Shown in pieces: positions 36,444 to 46,904 of a stretch of DNA of 64,000 nt; position 1 is the stretch's first letter; every line of letters begins with the position of its first letter. Below the pieces are notes generated by a model, which saw only the letters and a list, made by a program, of their open reading frames with translations, was not told the origin of the DNA and did no database searches. Source of the stretch: Pyrrhoderma lamaoense (taxonomy: Eukaryota > Basidiomycota > Agaricomycetes > Hymenochaetales > Hymenochaetaceae); NCBI GenBank assembly GCA_002794735.1, contig NBAZ01000002.1, positions 2,698,470 through 2,762,469 of the forward strand, given 5' to 3'. A program made the position numbers and the translations under genes.

Positions 36444-37051
36444 TTAGAGACACAGTTCACAACAGTCTGTTGTCAAGTAGAAACAAGGCGTGAGTAAACC
36501 AGCCATTCAGAGATGATGAGTCCGAAATGAGACGATTCATACCTTCTAATGCACAGCACAAGCACATACCAGCCAGACAGGCTAGACATCCTCCACTGCT
36601 CCCACTGCTTCCTTGCTGCTGGCTGCAATTATATAAGTAAGTACAGGGTACGCAAGCATGTTGTTAAGCATGAGAAGACCGATGATTATGGCATGAATCG
36701 AAGCTCTTGAATGGGAGGCACAAAGCAACTTACACATATACCGGTTGAGGAGCAGGCTGGGGTTGGTAATATGGCTGCCCGCCTCCATATCCAGGTCCCG
36801 GACCGTACGCTTGTTGAGGTTGTTGAGGATAGTATCCACCCTGTTAAAAAAATAGAATAATCGGTTTAAACATTGGCTGGGCTTATTAATTCACAATGGG
36901 TAGTAAAGACCTACTCCTTGAGGACCACCTATTTTAACAACATATATCAGCATTTCTCGTACACAAGGATAATTAGTGTGATATGGAAAAACATACCCTG
37001 AGGCGGGTAGTATCCTTGCTGAGGACCGTTATAATAATCTTTGCTGGCCAT
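36444..37051 (-). CDS. Small cysteine-rich transmembrane (CYSTM) protein
   Basis: ATG at 37051 (MASKDYYNGPQQGYYPPQ). Splicing adds a 14-nt microexon at 36915-36928, then a Gly/Pro/Tyr/Gln-rich segment (YGPGPGYGGGQPYYQPQP). The last two exons encode GGCLACLAGMCLCCALE and DCCELCL, with the stop TAA at 36444-36446. This gives roughly 90 residues: a disordered Pro/Gln/Tyr-rich head and a Cys-rich terminal helix. That is the CYSTM module, found in eukaryotic stress-tolerance peptides at the plasma membrane. The Cys-rich tail is in a different frame from the longest open frame, so simple ORF calls miss it. Confidence 0.78.
36915..36928 (-). other. 14-nt microexon of the CYSTM gene
   Basis: Flanked by AG on the 5' side and GT on the 3' side of the minus strand. 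It joins PPQ to GGYYPQQ through GGPQG and keeps the frame. RNA evidence would settle it. Confidence 0.55.
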
Positions 37052-37672
37052 TAATTGTCGTTGTCGTAGTTTGGAGAAAGATATGTATGCCGAGAAGAAG
37101 TGGGTTATTCTTTCCTGCTGCGCGGCAGCTTGCACAGCCCAACCGATGTAACATACACGTGACAACCATGTGCTTTTTATAGTTGGCAATTTAGTCATTG
37201 ATTTCTACGTCATCAAATATCTAAAGAAACCTGGGGTTTGGAGTTCTCATACAACAAGAGTTCTAGTTCTTTACGCTGATGCTTCAACAGCTTTAACAAT
37301 TGTACAAAATTTGACACTCATTGTAAAATGTGAACAGCGAATTAACCCTGATCATAAGCAATTTGATTATCGAATGTGTTGTGTTTCCATTCTCCTCGTG
37401 TGACACTACAACACGATGCAGTAGAACTACTAGAAGATCCGAAAAAATTTTGTTCAAGCCTCGGGTTCAAGGAAAATAGATTATTTCGTCAGAAAATTTT
37501 ACTAAACACAATTACAGCCTAGACTTTATGAGGCCATGGTAGTACAAGCAACCAAGTTAAGGATTAAAATAATAAAGCAGAGAATAGAGAGGTGGAGTTT
37601 AACAAAATGGATACAGTCGCGTTAATCGTGACAAAAAAACATTATCAAAGAATGATGAAAAGTTATACGGAT
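37052..37672. other. Intergenic region between the CYSTM gene and the AT-hook gene
   Basis: About 620 bp, AT-rich. The plus-strand frame at 37,170-37,403 shows no domain. It should hold the CYSTM promoter and the AT-hook gene 3' UTR. Confidence 0.45.
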
Positions 37673-40350
37673 TTATCGATGAAAGGAACGACCAAGGCTA
37701 CAAGAAAGTATATTAACATTACTCGACCATTTTGTAATGGCACCCATTGTTGGTATTTGATTTGCAGCACCAGCTGCGCGTGACCTACGAAATGCGTCCA
37801 TAGGGATAAACTCCCATCTACGCAAAGCTTCAAGATGACGATCCCTTTCAGAGTCTGATTCTCCTGTTTCTCCTAGCTCAGAAGCAGTCGATTCTGGCAC
37901 AGGAACCATATCTGAAGCATCCGATCCTAGCAAAGCAGTATTAATGACGTCGTCAAGCTTAATAGGTTCTTTAGTTTCTGAAGCTTGACCAGAAGTTTTA
38001 ATTGTGAAGTCAAGAGGAGGGGAGGTCTCCAAAGGAGGACGAGTAGAACCAATGAAGGAAGAATGCCTTGATCTGGTGGAATGATCACTCTGCACAATTC
38101 TTCTAGTTAGCCACTCTGGAATGACCAACATAATTACCTCACTTACACCACTATGACTCAGAGCACTGAGAGACTTCCCTCTTTGGCGCAGACGTCTAAT
38201 GATAGGATAGGGGCAAGGAATTACGCTGCCGGAAGATGTGTTTCCAGGGCTCGTTATCACAACTGATTTACTATTGTCTGTCTTCTGAAGAGTGAATGAA
38301 CCCATAAGAGGAGCTGAGCTCCCAGAATTGGGTAATTCAACGTTCATCCCATCTACAGTTGTTCCCGTAGATACTTTACCAGACAAGATATCACTAGGTT
38401 TTGGAACGGGCCTTCGAGGTTCCTTGTTTTTAGTTTCCAATGTTGTAGATCGTCCAGATGGTGCACGAACAGGACTGCTGAGAGTTGACATGGGATCAAC
38501 TGCACCCAGGGAGGCCGGAAACCGAAGGAGGACAGATCTGCGTGGTGTCACTACACCATCGATGTCGACAAATTCATCTTCGTCGTATCCCCGCAATCGC
38601 TATCCTCCTCGAAAATTTCGACGCCATCCAATTCCAAATCTTGAGAATCATTGTCAAACATAGCAACGGCTTCCTCCTCTTCTGAAGTAGCCATCATCGC
38701 ATCAGCATCCTCGTAACCTGGAATGCTAGCTACAAGATTAGTATTGAATTGCGAGTCTCGGTGAGATTGAACCCTCTCAAATTCCAAGACACTATCTCGT
38801 AAGTTGTTTGATAGTAGAAGGTGATCCCAGCCTTGTCCAAACGGAAGATTCGACGTGTCCAGGTCCGCGAAAGGCGCAAGGAATCCGGCAGCAGCCACCT
38901 CGGATAGACGCATAAGGTCAAAGCCGGAACCATTGAAACCTCTACGCATAACGTCCATTTGGTCGTCTTCATCTGGACCATCGTCTTCTCCAAAGCCCAC
39001 TTCAGCATCACCCATTTGCTCATCATCGGTACCCTCGGCAGTAGAGTCACTTAGAGTAGCAAAGAATATATCTGCATCAAAACTCTCACTCTCTTCCTCA
39101 TCGTCGGTCCAGCCAGTAGCAACCCCGGCGTAGCGCATCAAGCGCTGCACGCCGGGGCCATTCGCATCTTCATCATCTTCATCATCTTCATCATCTTCAT
39201 CCTCCTCTTCATCCTCATCTTCGTCCTCATCTTCGCCTTCTCCATCCGTGTCCATACCATCATCACTTTTAGTATCACCTTTGATATCTTTTCTTCGTAC
39301 TCGTGAATCCCATTCAGGTGGGTTACCCCGTCTACGTTGTAGAAGAGAGTCGTTGTTGAGTAAAAGTAACGGAGATTCTTGTGGATGAGGAATTTGAGGA
39401 ATTTCCTTCTCACTATCAGATTCTGTTTCTGATCCAGAAGAATCACTGGAAGACGAGAAAGCAGATACAAATGTAGGTAAGTCATATTGATCTAAAACAT
39501 CTGAGTCTTCTTCATCTGTGAGTTCACTCAGTGAGCTTAAGTCGTTGTCTGCCTTGGAAATTCTTCTTTTCTTTTGTTTTTCTAGTGCTTTTCGTTGCAG
39601 TGCCCTAGCACGACTGGCGGCAGCAGCACCATGAAGCTTTTTACCCTTCTTCTGAGAATAAATAGGGCTTGTTTTAACATGAGTTGCCTTGCGAGATGCA
39701 AGAGATTTTGAGTGCCTCGTGAAACCCACGTTGTTGATCGATTGGTCTGTGGCCACGTCCCGTAGTCTTGCAACCGTAGCTAACTTGGCTGCCTCTCGAG
39801 CAGCGACAACGGCCTTGGTAGGACGGCCACGTTTTTTGGGAACTGACCCATCGGCATTGAGACGCATACTGCTCCCACCGACAGGGCCAGGTGAAACAGA
39901 GGTGACAGAGACAGAAGTTGATCCGCTGCCCCTCCCGTGAGATGCATTCGGATGATTCTTTGATTTCTTCTTGGATGGTAAAGAAGGTCCACTTGGACCT
40001 CTTGAGTCTCCTGAATATGGAGACTTGCCGTTGCTGTTGTTGTTGTTTATAGTAAGCTTGATTTTTAGGGGTAAGGCTGTCGAAGTTGATGTTGAATGAC
40101 GCCCATTGGGTGTTTTTGAGGATGACGCCGGAGTGGATGGTGAGGAAAATACATCGTTGGCAAAGTAAGGCGTCTGGTAATCGAGGGTTGGAATGGAAGG
40201 GGCGGAACGGGATCTGTTTGCACATGTACATTCGCTCTCGCATACAGGACAAATGTCGTCGTCCTCCTCGAGGTCGTTTGCCGAAGAGTTTTGAAGGAAT
40301 ACGCCGCCTGGCTCTGCGTCGTTTACGGTATAGGCGTGAGTAGACGACAT
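37673..40350 (-). CDS. Acidic AT-hook protein of unknown function (apparent 1-nt frameshift)
   Basis: ATG at 40350 (MSSTHAYTVNDAEPGGVFLQ). A small Cys cluster, CPVCESECTC, lies near residues 34-43 and could bind zinc. An AT-hook (KKRGRPTKAVVAAREAAK) lies near residues 170-190. A Ser/Asp/Glu-rich stretch follows, with a poly-acidic run encoded near 39,170-39,240. The frame breaks at a GGGG run (38589-38592 on plus). The downstream frame (from RGYDEDEFVDIDGVV) is clearly coding and is reached by adding one base. One 57-bp intron lies at 38090-38146. The C-terminus ends at 37673 (HLEALRRWEFIPMDAFRRS inside it). The AT-hook and acidic runs suggest a chromatin protein; this is inference. Confidence 0.72.
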
Positions 40351-40929
40351 TGTTGTAGTCTTGATTTGAGGGGAGGCACGGTCTGAAGGAAGAAAGTGTT
40401 AAAAAGTATGCAAAACGAAGCGAGTGAGAAATGAAAAGTATGGATGAGAAATAAGAAGAGAAAAGGGAAGGAAAAGAAGTAATGTGGACTATATGCACAA
40501 GACAAGAGGTGATGTAGGATGGATAAAGGACATGCGGCAGGAGAAGAAGGATCGGTAAGAGAAAGAGAGACTTCGGATATGTGGTGTGACTGCGAACAGG
40601 GCCGAAGAGGAGTGATCTGGACTCACATTTTGTAGGGGTACTTTGAGAGTTGTGCATTTTTGGAAAATGAACATTTAGCAGAGATGAATTCCAGATTGTT
40701 GTGTGAGTTGCCGCTGGCGTCGACGATGCCAACGGGAGTGATGATGGTCAGTGGAAAAGCGCAAAAAGCAAGAGACAGCCCCCGGAGAAGGCGTTTCTAA
40801 GAGTCCCCATCAGATTTATTATTACATCTTCCCATAACCATTTTGGCTACATTTTCTAATACTCATTTGGCTCTGCTAATTTTCATCCACAATTCTCACG
40901 CCCATTTCTCCATCTCTCCTCCACTCTCA
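40351..40929. promoter_or_regulatory. Divergent promoter region of the AT-hook gene and BFR2
   Basis: About 580 bp between two start codons of opposite strands. The pyrimidine-rich minus-strand frames here are untranslated or promoter sequence, not genes. Confidence 0.45.
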
Positions 40930-42905
40930 ATGCCTCCTCGTGAGTCTGTTTTGGTGCATATACACGTCCGATATTACCCCAATCTCATCTTTCTCTCTCG
41001 CAGTCCTATCCTTGGCCCAGCAACTTGCTCAGCTCGACGAGCCGGCACCCATTGGTAAGGATGTCTCTTTCTTCAAACGCAAATTTAATAAAAAACACTC
41101 AAAATATCTATTCCATTCAATTCACAAAACGTAAAGATTTCGATCCCGAGGCAGATGCCGCTCAGGTAAATGCTAGTGAATCCGATGACCAGAACGATGA
41201 GAAGGGCAGAGAGCACTACCTAGATGTGGGGTGCGTACTCTATCTTCATGTCCTACTATCAATGAATTCAATCTTTACACTTCTTCACCAGCCCTTCGGC
41301 TCTGCAAAAGCTCCAACTGAGAGTTTCTGATCCAAAGTACTCTGGCGTGCGAGTGTCAAGAACACAACTCGAGGAATCTGACGGGGAAGAATCGTCAGAG
41401 GGTTCAAATATCGACGCACCTGACGTCGAGATTGCTCCCATGACCTCGGATGAAGAAGAAGAAAGTTCAGACGACCAATCCGGAGATAGTGGTGAAGAAG
41501 ATCGTAATTTAGGCCCTTCGGAGCTCAACACATCTCTTAAAGACCGTTCGGCTTCTGTAGTTGATAGTGCAAAGCCCGATACTCAGGCCAATGTCAATGA
41601 ATTGTCTACATCATTAAAACGTACAAGGGAGGAGGAACGAAAAAAGGGCAAAGCGGTCTTAAGACAACTTGTCAGTGCCTCTTGATACTTCTCTCATTTT
41701 ACTAATCAACAGGCTTCTTACTTATCGACTCCGTAGGCTATGTATGACAGTCTTTTAGATGCACGCATAAGGTTACAGAAATGTGTGATGTCAATGAATA
41801 AGTTGCCAAACCCAGTAAATATTCCGGACTACTTGATGAATTCGGAATCGAAAACATCAGTAAACAATCTACTATCTGAGAGCCTAGGTCTTATGGAGGA
41901 TCTTTTCGACCTCCAAGAGGTAACTTCATGCTTATATCCCACTTTATCATATGCTAAGAAGTACCTTATATGGTTCTTCAGAAACTTTTAATTTCGAATG
42001 AAGCACTCTCACCCCCCTCACGTAAACGCCGAAAAACCGATGGTATCGCGGATGAAGAGAGAGATTGGGATGAAGAACTTGAAGAACTCTCAAATTACTT
42101 CACGGAGCTCGAGTCTTCGTAAGTTTAGATTCAATTGAACAGTTTTTTACAATCCTACTGAACGGTCGTGTGACATATCGTATAGATGCCACCCTCATTT
42201 TCTCTCGACTTTACAAAAATGGTCTAATAAAGTACTTGCAATCGCGCCATCAGCCCTCCTTCCCTCAAACCGCACCAAATTCTCGAAAGCAATACAAACC
42301 AAGTCAAAAGTGCAATTCAGCTTATCGATGAGACACTTTTAGATCATGATAAACTGGTTGAACGTACCCGTGTGTGGAGGGGAAAAGGAACACGTTTAGG
42401 AAGTGTTTCAGGAAGTGAACCTGACCAAAACCTCGTTGGCGGAGTTGCAGATAACAACAATACGATGGACATTGACATATTCGATGACACTGATTTTTAT
42501 CAAGCACTTCTCCGATCAGTTATTGACTCTCGTTCAGGTTCTGCTTCCGCAGGTCTCGGTGGTGCTCTAGAAGATTGGCGTATGGCACAAAAAGAGCGTA
42601 AAAAGGCGAAACGTGCGTCGGGTGCAGTAGATACTCGAGCAAGTAAAGGGCGAAAGCTAAGGTATGAGGTACACGAAAAGATAACAAACTTCATGGCCCC
42701 TTCCCCTCATCCTCCTTACATGCTTGGAGCACCTTCAGTGGCTTGGCACGAATCTCAGATTGACGAGCTTTTTGCAAGTATACTCGGAAAGGGCTTCAAC
42801 TCGAGTATCAATGCTGATGAGGGAATAAGCGGAGTAGAGCCGGGCCAACCACTGGACTTACACATAGAGAAAACGTTGCAAAGTGGTTTCAGAATCTTTG
42901 GATAA
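40930..42905 (+). CDS. BFR2: Ribosome-biogenesis factor Bfr2 / AATF (Traube domain), apparent 1-nt frameshift
   Basis: A very short first exon (MPP, 40930-40939) joins LLSLAQQLAQLDEPAPIDFDPEAD, whose LAQLxxPxPxDFDPE block is diagnostic. Next come an acidic Ser/Glu region and the AATF domain (RTREEERKKGKAVLRQ, then MYDSLLDARIRLQKCVMSMN). The TRAUB domain follows: DFYQALLRSVIDSR, KGRKLRYEVHEKITNFMAP and the terminal region around DELFASILGKGF. The stop is at 42903-42905. The protein acts in the small-subunit processome. The frame changes by one base near 42265-42285, between APSALLPSNRT and ESNTNQVKSAIQLIDETLL. A 1-nt loss or an unusual intron could explain this. Confidence 0.87.
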
Positions 42906-43600
42906 TCTGTTTTGTGATAATTGAAAACTTTTTTCTCTTACGCTGTTAACCTGCTACGAATAAAAACTATCAAAACTTGCAAATTACTCAGATGTTTGTA
43001 TGAACTTTCAAGAGATAATTCATAACTATCCAATTCACTCCCCAACTCCTACACAACTGGAATTGATAGTGAGATATCGTAAGACGTGGAAGAAGTATGA
43101 TAATGATGTTATACTTGAAGAGCTACTCCAGCCCAACAAAACGGTTATTTGAGCATGTTTTGACTCGACAATAAAATTCAGAACCATTATATAATACCCA
43201 AACAAGACCATCTCCCGAGGCTTGCAATTATTAGCTACACTGCCTACGAGAACCTTTCGCAGCAACTACATAAATTAATTAATATCTAACTATCAACAGC
43301 CTTTTGATTCTCTAAAACTAAGAAGTCGTAGCGTCGGCACTTGGCCTATAACACGTATCACAATCGAGCTTCTCGCCCCCAGAGACGTATCATTGTGATC
43401 GCACCGGCGATTATATTTTCTTGTTATGATACAGTTTCTCAGAAGATTCTCATCGGTAACTTACATGTACGAATTGCCCCCTTTTCTCTATTGTTGTGCT
43501 GAGAACAATAAATTTGTGTACTTTGATGAGTACATGAATATGAACCTGTTATGCTTTTCTATAGCGTGCTTCCGTCAAAAGGTACACGGTAGGCACAGAT
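42906..43600. other. BFR2 3' flank
   Basis: About 700 bp with no supported gene. Short frames on both strands (for example 43,035-43,265 minus and 43,426-43,611 plus) show no domain. Confidence 0.4.
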
Positions 43601-43639
43601 ACATAAGTTAGAAGTATGTTAGTTGTAACTGATAAGAAT

Positions 43640-44158
43640 GTAGGCAAACCGATCTGGGATCGAGAACTTCTTGGAGGGAGTCCACAGGGCGGAGGCAACC
43701 AAACATCCAAAGGAAGAGGTCCGAATTAAGTCCTCCAGTGCATTACAATTAACTGATACAGTCGCTTCAGAAAGACGCTAGCTGGGAGCAGCTATTGAGA
43801 TATGAGCGTAAGCCATCTCGGAGCCACAAACTACCCTCTTTGGTCACTGCTTTGGTGTTTTTGTCAGCCCTCACGTATGCCAACCTATTCGTGGTCCTCG
43901 TATTCCTCCAGCAAATATGAACGGGTATCATTGATCCTACTCTTCCATTGCTACCTATCTATCAGCGGCCGCGGTCGTAGTCTTTCGGGTGTCCTTATTC
44001 GCTTTCTCTATGATCTTCGAGCTACTCTCCGGTATTTGTCTAATCATTGGTCATATTTCTTTGTGGCAGATGTTCGGATATCTGAGATGAGCATTTTACC
44101 CCTTCCCAAGGTCGCAATGCGCCCTTACTTCCTATCTCCCTTTACCACCCCATTGTAA
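43640..44158 (+). pseudogene. Possible spliced or decayed multi-pass membrane protein gene
   Basis: Coding-like pieces lie in different plus-strand frames. At 43,645-43,725 there is a Gly/Asn-rich block (LLGGSPQGGGNQTSKGRG). At about 43,760-43,910 a block contains HKLPSLVTALVFLSALTY and then ANLFVVLVFLQQ. At about 43,950-44,095 a block contains AAAVVVFRVSLFAFSMIF and LLSGICLIIGHISL. The two hydrophobic blocks look like two or more membrane helices. They are separated by a stop and no intron joins them cleanly in frame. I recognise no family. Confidence 0.25.
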
Positions 44159-45630
44159 GTACGCACAAGTTGTTATCCTGAGATATCTAGGTACTCCTAA
44201 GCGGCGAATTCAGCTAACAAGATGATTGATCACCTGGCAAGAAGATAAGACTCGCCGTATTTTCTGTGCGTACCGGATAGCTGCAGAAGATAAAAGTAGA
44301 AACATGTACTATCATGTGCATCTCTACTAGAAAGCTGGGCCAACTTGTCAAGCTGGACCAATAAGTTTGGTTTTCAAATCACAGCCCATAACGGATTTGG
44401 CTTGTTTCTCGACCATGGCTGGGCTGCTTTGGGGTGCGCATAAATCATATAATACGGAAGCTACAACATTCTAGGACATGAAAAAGAATGACAACTCGAC
44501 GACATGTGACGAGCTTATTGTCTTTCTAGGTGGGTGCCTCATCCAAGGTACCAACTTTCTATAAATATGGGAGCTTCTCATTGGATCACAAATTCTTGCC
44601 ACTTTCGTCAATGAAACACCCCACTAGTCATCCTGCTCACATTTTCAGGCCTTTGGTATGAGCCATTAATAGATACAGCATTTTTGATAGTACATCGCAC
44701 GTAGACATACAATGCTATTATCACCACGTACACACATCGTTCGTGAGTTTTATCGTCCCAGCGTCACAGATCCTATATTGCGGTAGATGTACTCTGATTA
44801 TAGTACTATCTTTCATAAACTCTGCGTTCGACTGATTTGACCCTAATCAAAGAAACCTTCTTACCACTTCGCTACTTCACTCTTCTTCTCTTCACAATAC
44901 TGGAGGATTGGATTCTTATACACAGTGTCAGTCGTACTGTTCTGAGAATTATGCTAGCACAGAGGTTGTTGCGATGATATGGAGTCGAGTCGTCTTTAAC
45001 AGCTGTACTATATGGTCTTAAACGTCATGTCACGTTACGACTATAAAATTGCATACGAGCCTTTTTCTCTCTCAGCTCTATCTACGAGTCATAATTTCTC
45101 ATCTATTTCATGTTTATATGTTGCATGATCAAACTATGTAGCTGCTTGCTGGTCCTCTGGGCTCTAGTACTCAACTTTACCTTCATACACCGAGGTACGG
45201 GTGACACATATGCATCACGTGATCGTGTAGCACGCATGGGATACACGCGCAAGAACAACTGAACAGAAACACGAGGCTTCTATTTCCATTTATATCTCTG
45301 TGCTTGAGCATCTGAAGTCAATGCAGTGCTACTCAAACGAGGAGTCGGTCAACTTATGTCCGAATTTGGGAGAGTATCAACCATGTACCCTGAAAACTTG
45401 CATCTTATCTGCTGATTCCGAGAAGCCGAGTGTTGTCAAGCTGTTTCTCTCGCTTCAGATTGACCTAAGCTCAAACTTTTTTTTGAATATTAACCCTTCC
45501 ACTTAAATACGCCCAGGTTGGAAGCCATGAAGACACTCATCAGCCAGTTCGAACTGCATACAGCTCTAGTCTCCCTTAACTTCTGTCTTTTGACATCCAA
45601 ATCTATCATCACATCACTTTCATTTTGATA
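44159..45630. other. Gene-poor intergenic region upstream of the solo zinc-finger gene
   Basis: About 1.5 kb without a supported gene. A TATAAAA sequence occurs near 45,042-45,048, roughly 590 bp before the zinc-finger ATG. No RNA gene was recognised. Confidence 0.4.
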
Positions 45631-46564
45631 ATGTCGTTCTATTCTACACCTACTTCGCAACAACTCACCCCACGCGACGACTATGCTCAACAATCTTGTT
45701 TATCTCATAAAGATTACTCGCATGCGATAGAAAAATCAAATATGAGACAAAGGATTCGTCGAGTTAAGCAGTAAGTGTCGGAGTGACAAGATGCCTGAAA
45801 GGCGTAACTGGTTTTAATTGAAACTAAACTGTTCCCAGATTTTCTTGTGAGTTCTGCGGCAAGTGCTACGTCTCGAAGAGGGGAGTGGAAGAACATATGA
45901 AGTGTAAACAGTGAGTGATCACTTGACTCCTGTCACACTACCCTTGTTCATCGTACCGTATCTCAGTATGGGATATGCCTTCGTATGTCAGGCCCCTGGA
46001 TGTACTGGTACCTATCAGAGTAGATCGTCTGCTCGACGCCACAGGATAGAGGTACATCCTAACAGTGATACTGTCCTACAGCTTCGAAACGGGGTAGAGC
46101 CCGTAGAGCCCGCAGAGCCCGTACAGAACAACACACCTCTTAGTTCTGGATTCATCGACCAGCCTTTTGGGACGGCACAAGAAGAACAGACATATACGGG
46201 CATTCCTGCAGATTATATAAATCCGTTTATACAGGAACCCATGGCTGGAGTCACGGGCCCTCTTGTGGGGCCCATGCTCCCTTATCCAGTCCCTCCATAC
46301 CAAGATGGAACTTTCTGCCCTACGAACCAACAATTGATGCCGGATTATGGCCAACCGATGATGTCTATGGCCTTGCCCCCGCAACCATTCATCAACCCGA
46401 TGCAGGCTTCAACTATAGGTTCCGACTTGTTCAACGTATATCACAACGGGAGTAACATCAGTTTTCCTGATTTTGACCCCAACGAAGCGGTAAGAAACAC
46501 GTACAACTTTCTGGAAATGAATGCATTCTCTAGCGATGAGACTCCAAGCTACCAGTTCCTTTAA
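45631..46564 (+). CDS. C2H2-type zinc-finger protein (solo gene), putative transcription factor
   Basis: Three exons, 45631-45770, 45839-45910 and 45967-46564, sum to 810 nt (269 aa). The N-terminus MSFYSTPTSQQLTPRDDYAQ is followed by two fingers. The first, CEFCGKCYVSKRGVEEH then MKC, has a C in place of the last H. The second is canonical, CQAPGCTGTYQSRSSARRH and RIEVH, with spacing C-x4-C-x12-H-x4-H. The C-terminal half is acidic and rich in Pro, Met and aromatic residues, as in activation domains. The spacing and layout match the tandem zinc-finger family at 50-64 kb, so it may be a distant relative. The genes it regulates are unknown. Confidence 0.8.
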
Positions 46565-46904
46565 CTACCCTTTTCTCCAAACTATGCATTATTTTCTCCG
46601 GACTGTTCAGTTATTGCATCTTTTTCTTCCAAGTTTGACAATACTCTTCTTTGGTCTCCTAGCATCATTATCATCATCGTCTCTTCTTCCTGCATTCGAT
46701 TTATTCATATTTAGGCATTTTTTTTGTTTTTTTTCTCCTTTTCATCATCGGTAGAGTAGTCCAAGACCACTACAACTGTCATAGAACTTTCATAAAATTC
46801 ATCAATTAGTACCACCTCCAAGCATGTACAAATGTACATACACAATTCATATCCGATTGTTACTTTTGATGTATACTACTTCAATCAGCGCATCTTCCAA
46901 TTAC
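46565..46904. other. Convergent intergenic region
   Basis: About 340 bp of T-rich sequence between the zinc-finger and oxidoreductase stop codons, with no other feature seen. Confidence 0.5.

Noticed and set aside
39674..40732. 352-aa minus-strand frame overlapping the AT-hook gene start
   Set aside because: It is the shadow of the AT-hook gene in another frame plus its promoter; Ser/Arg/Gln runs arise from codon shift.
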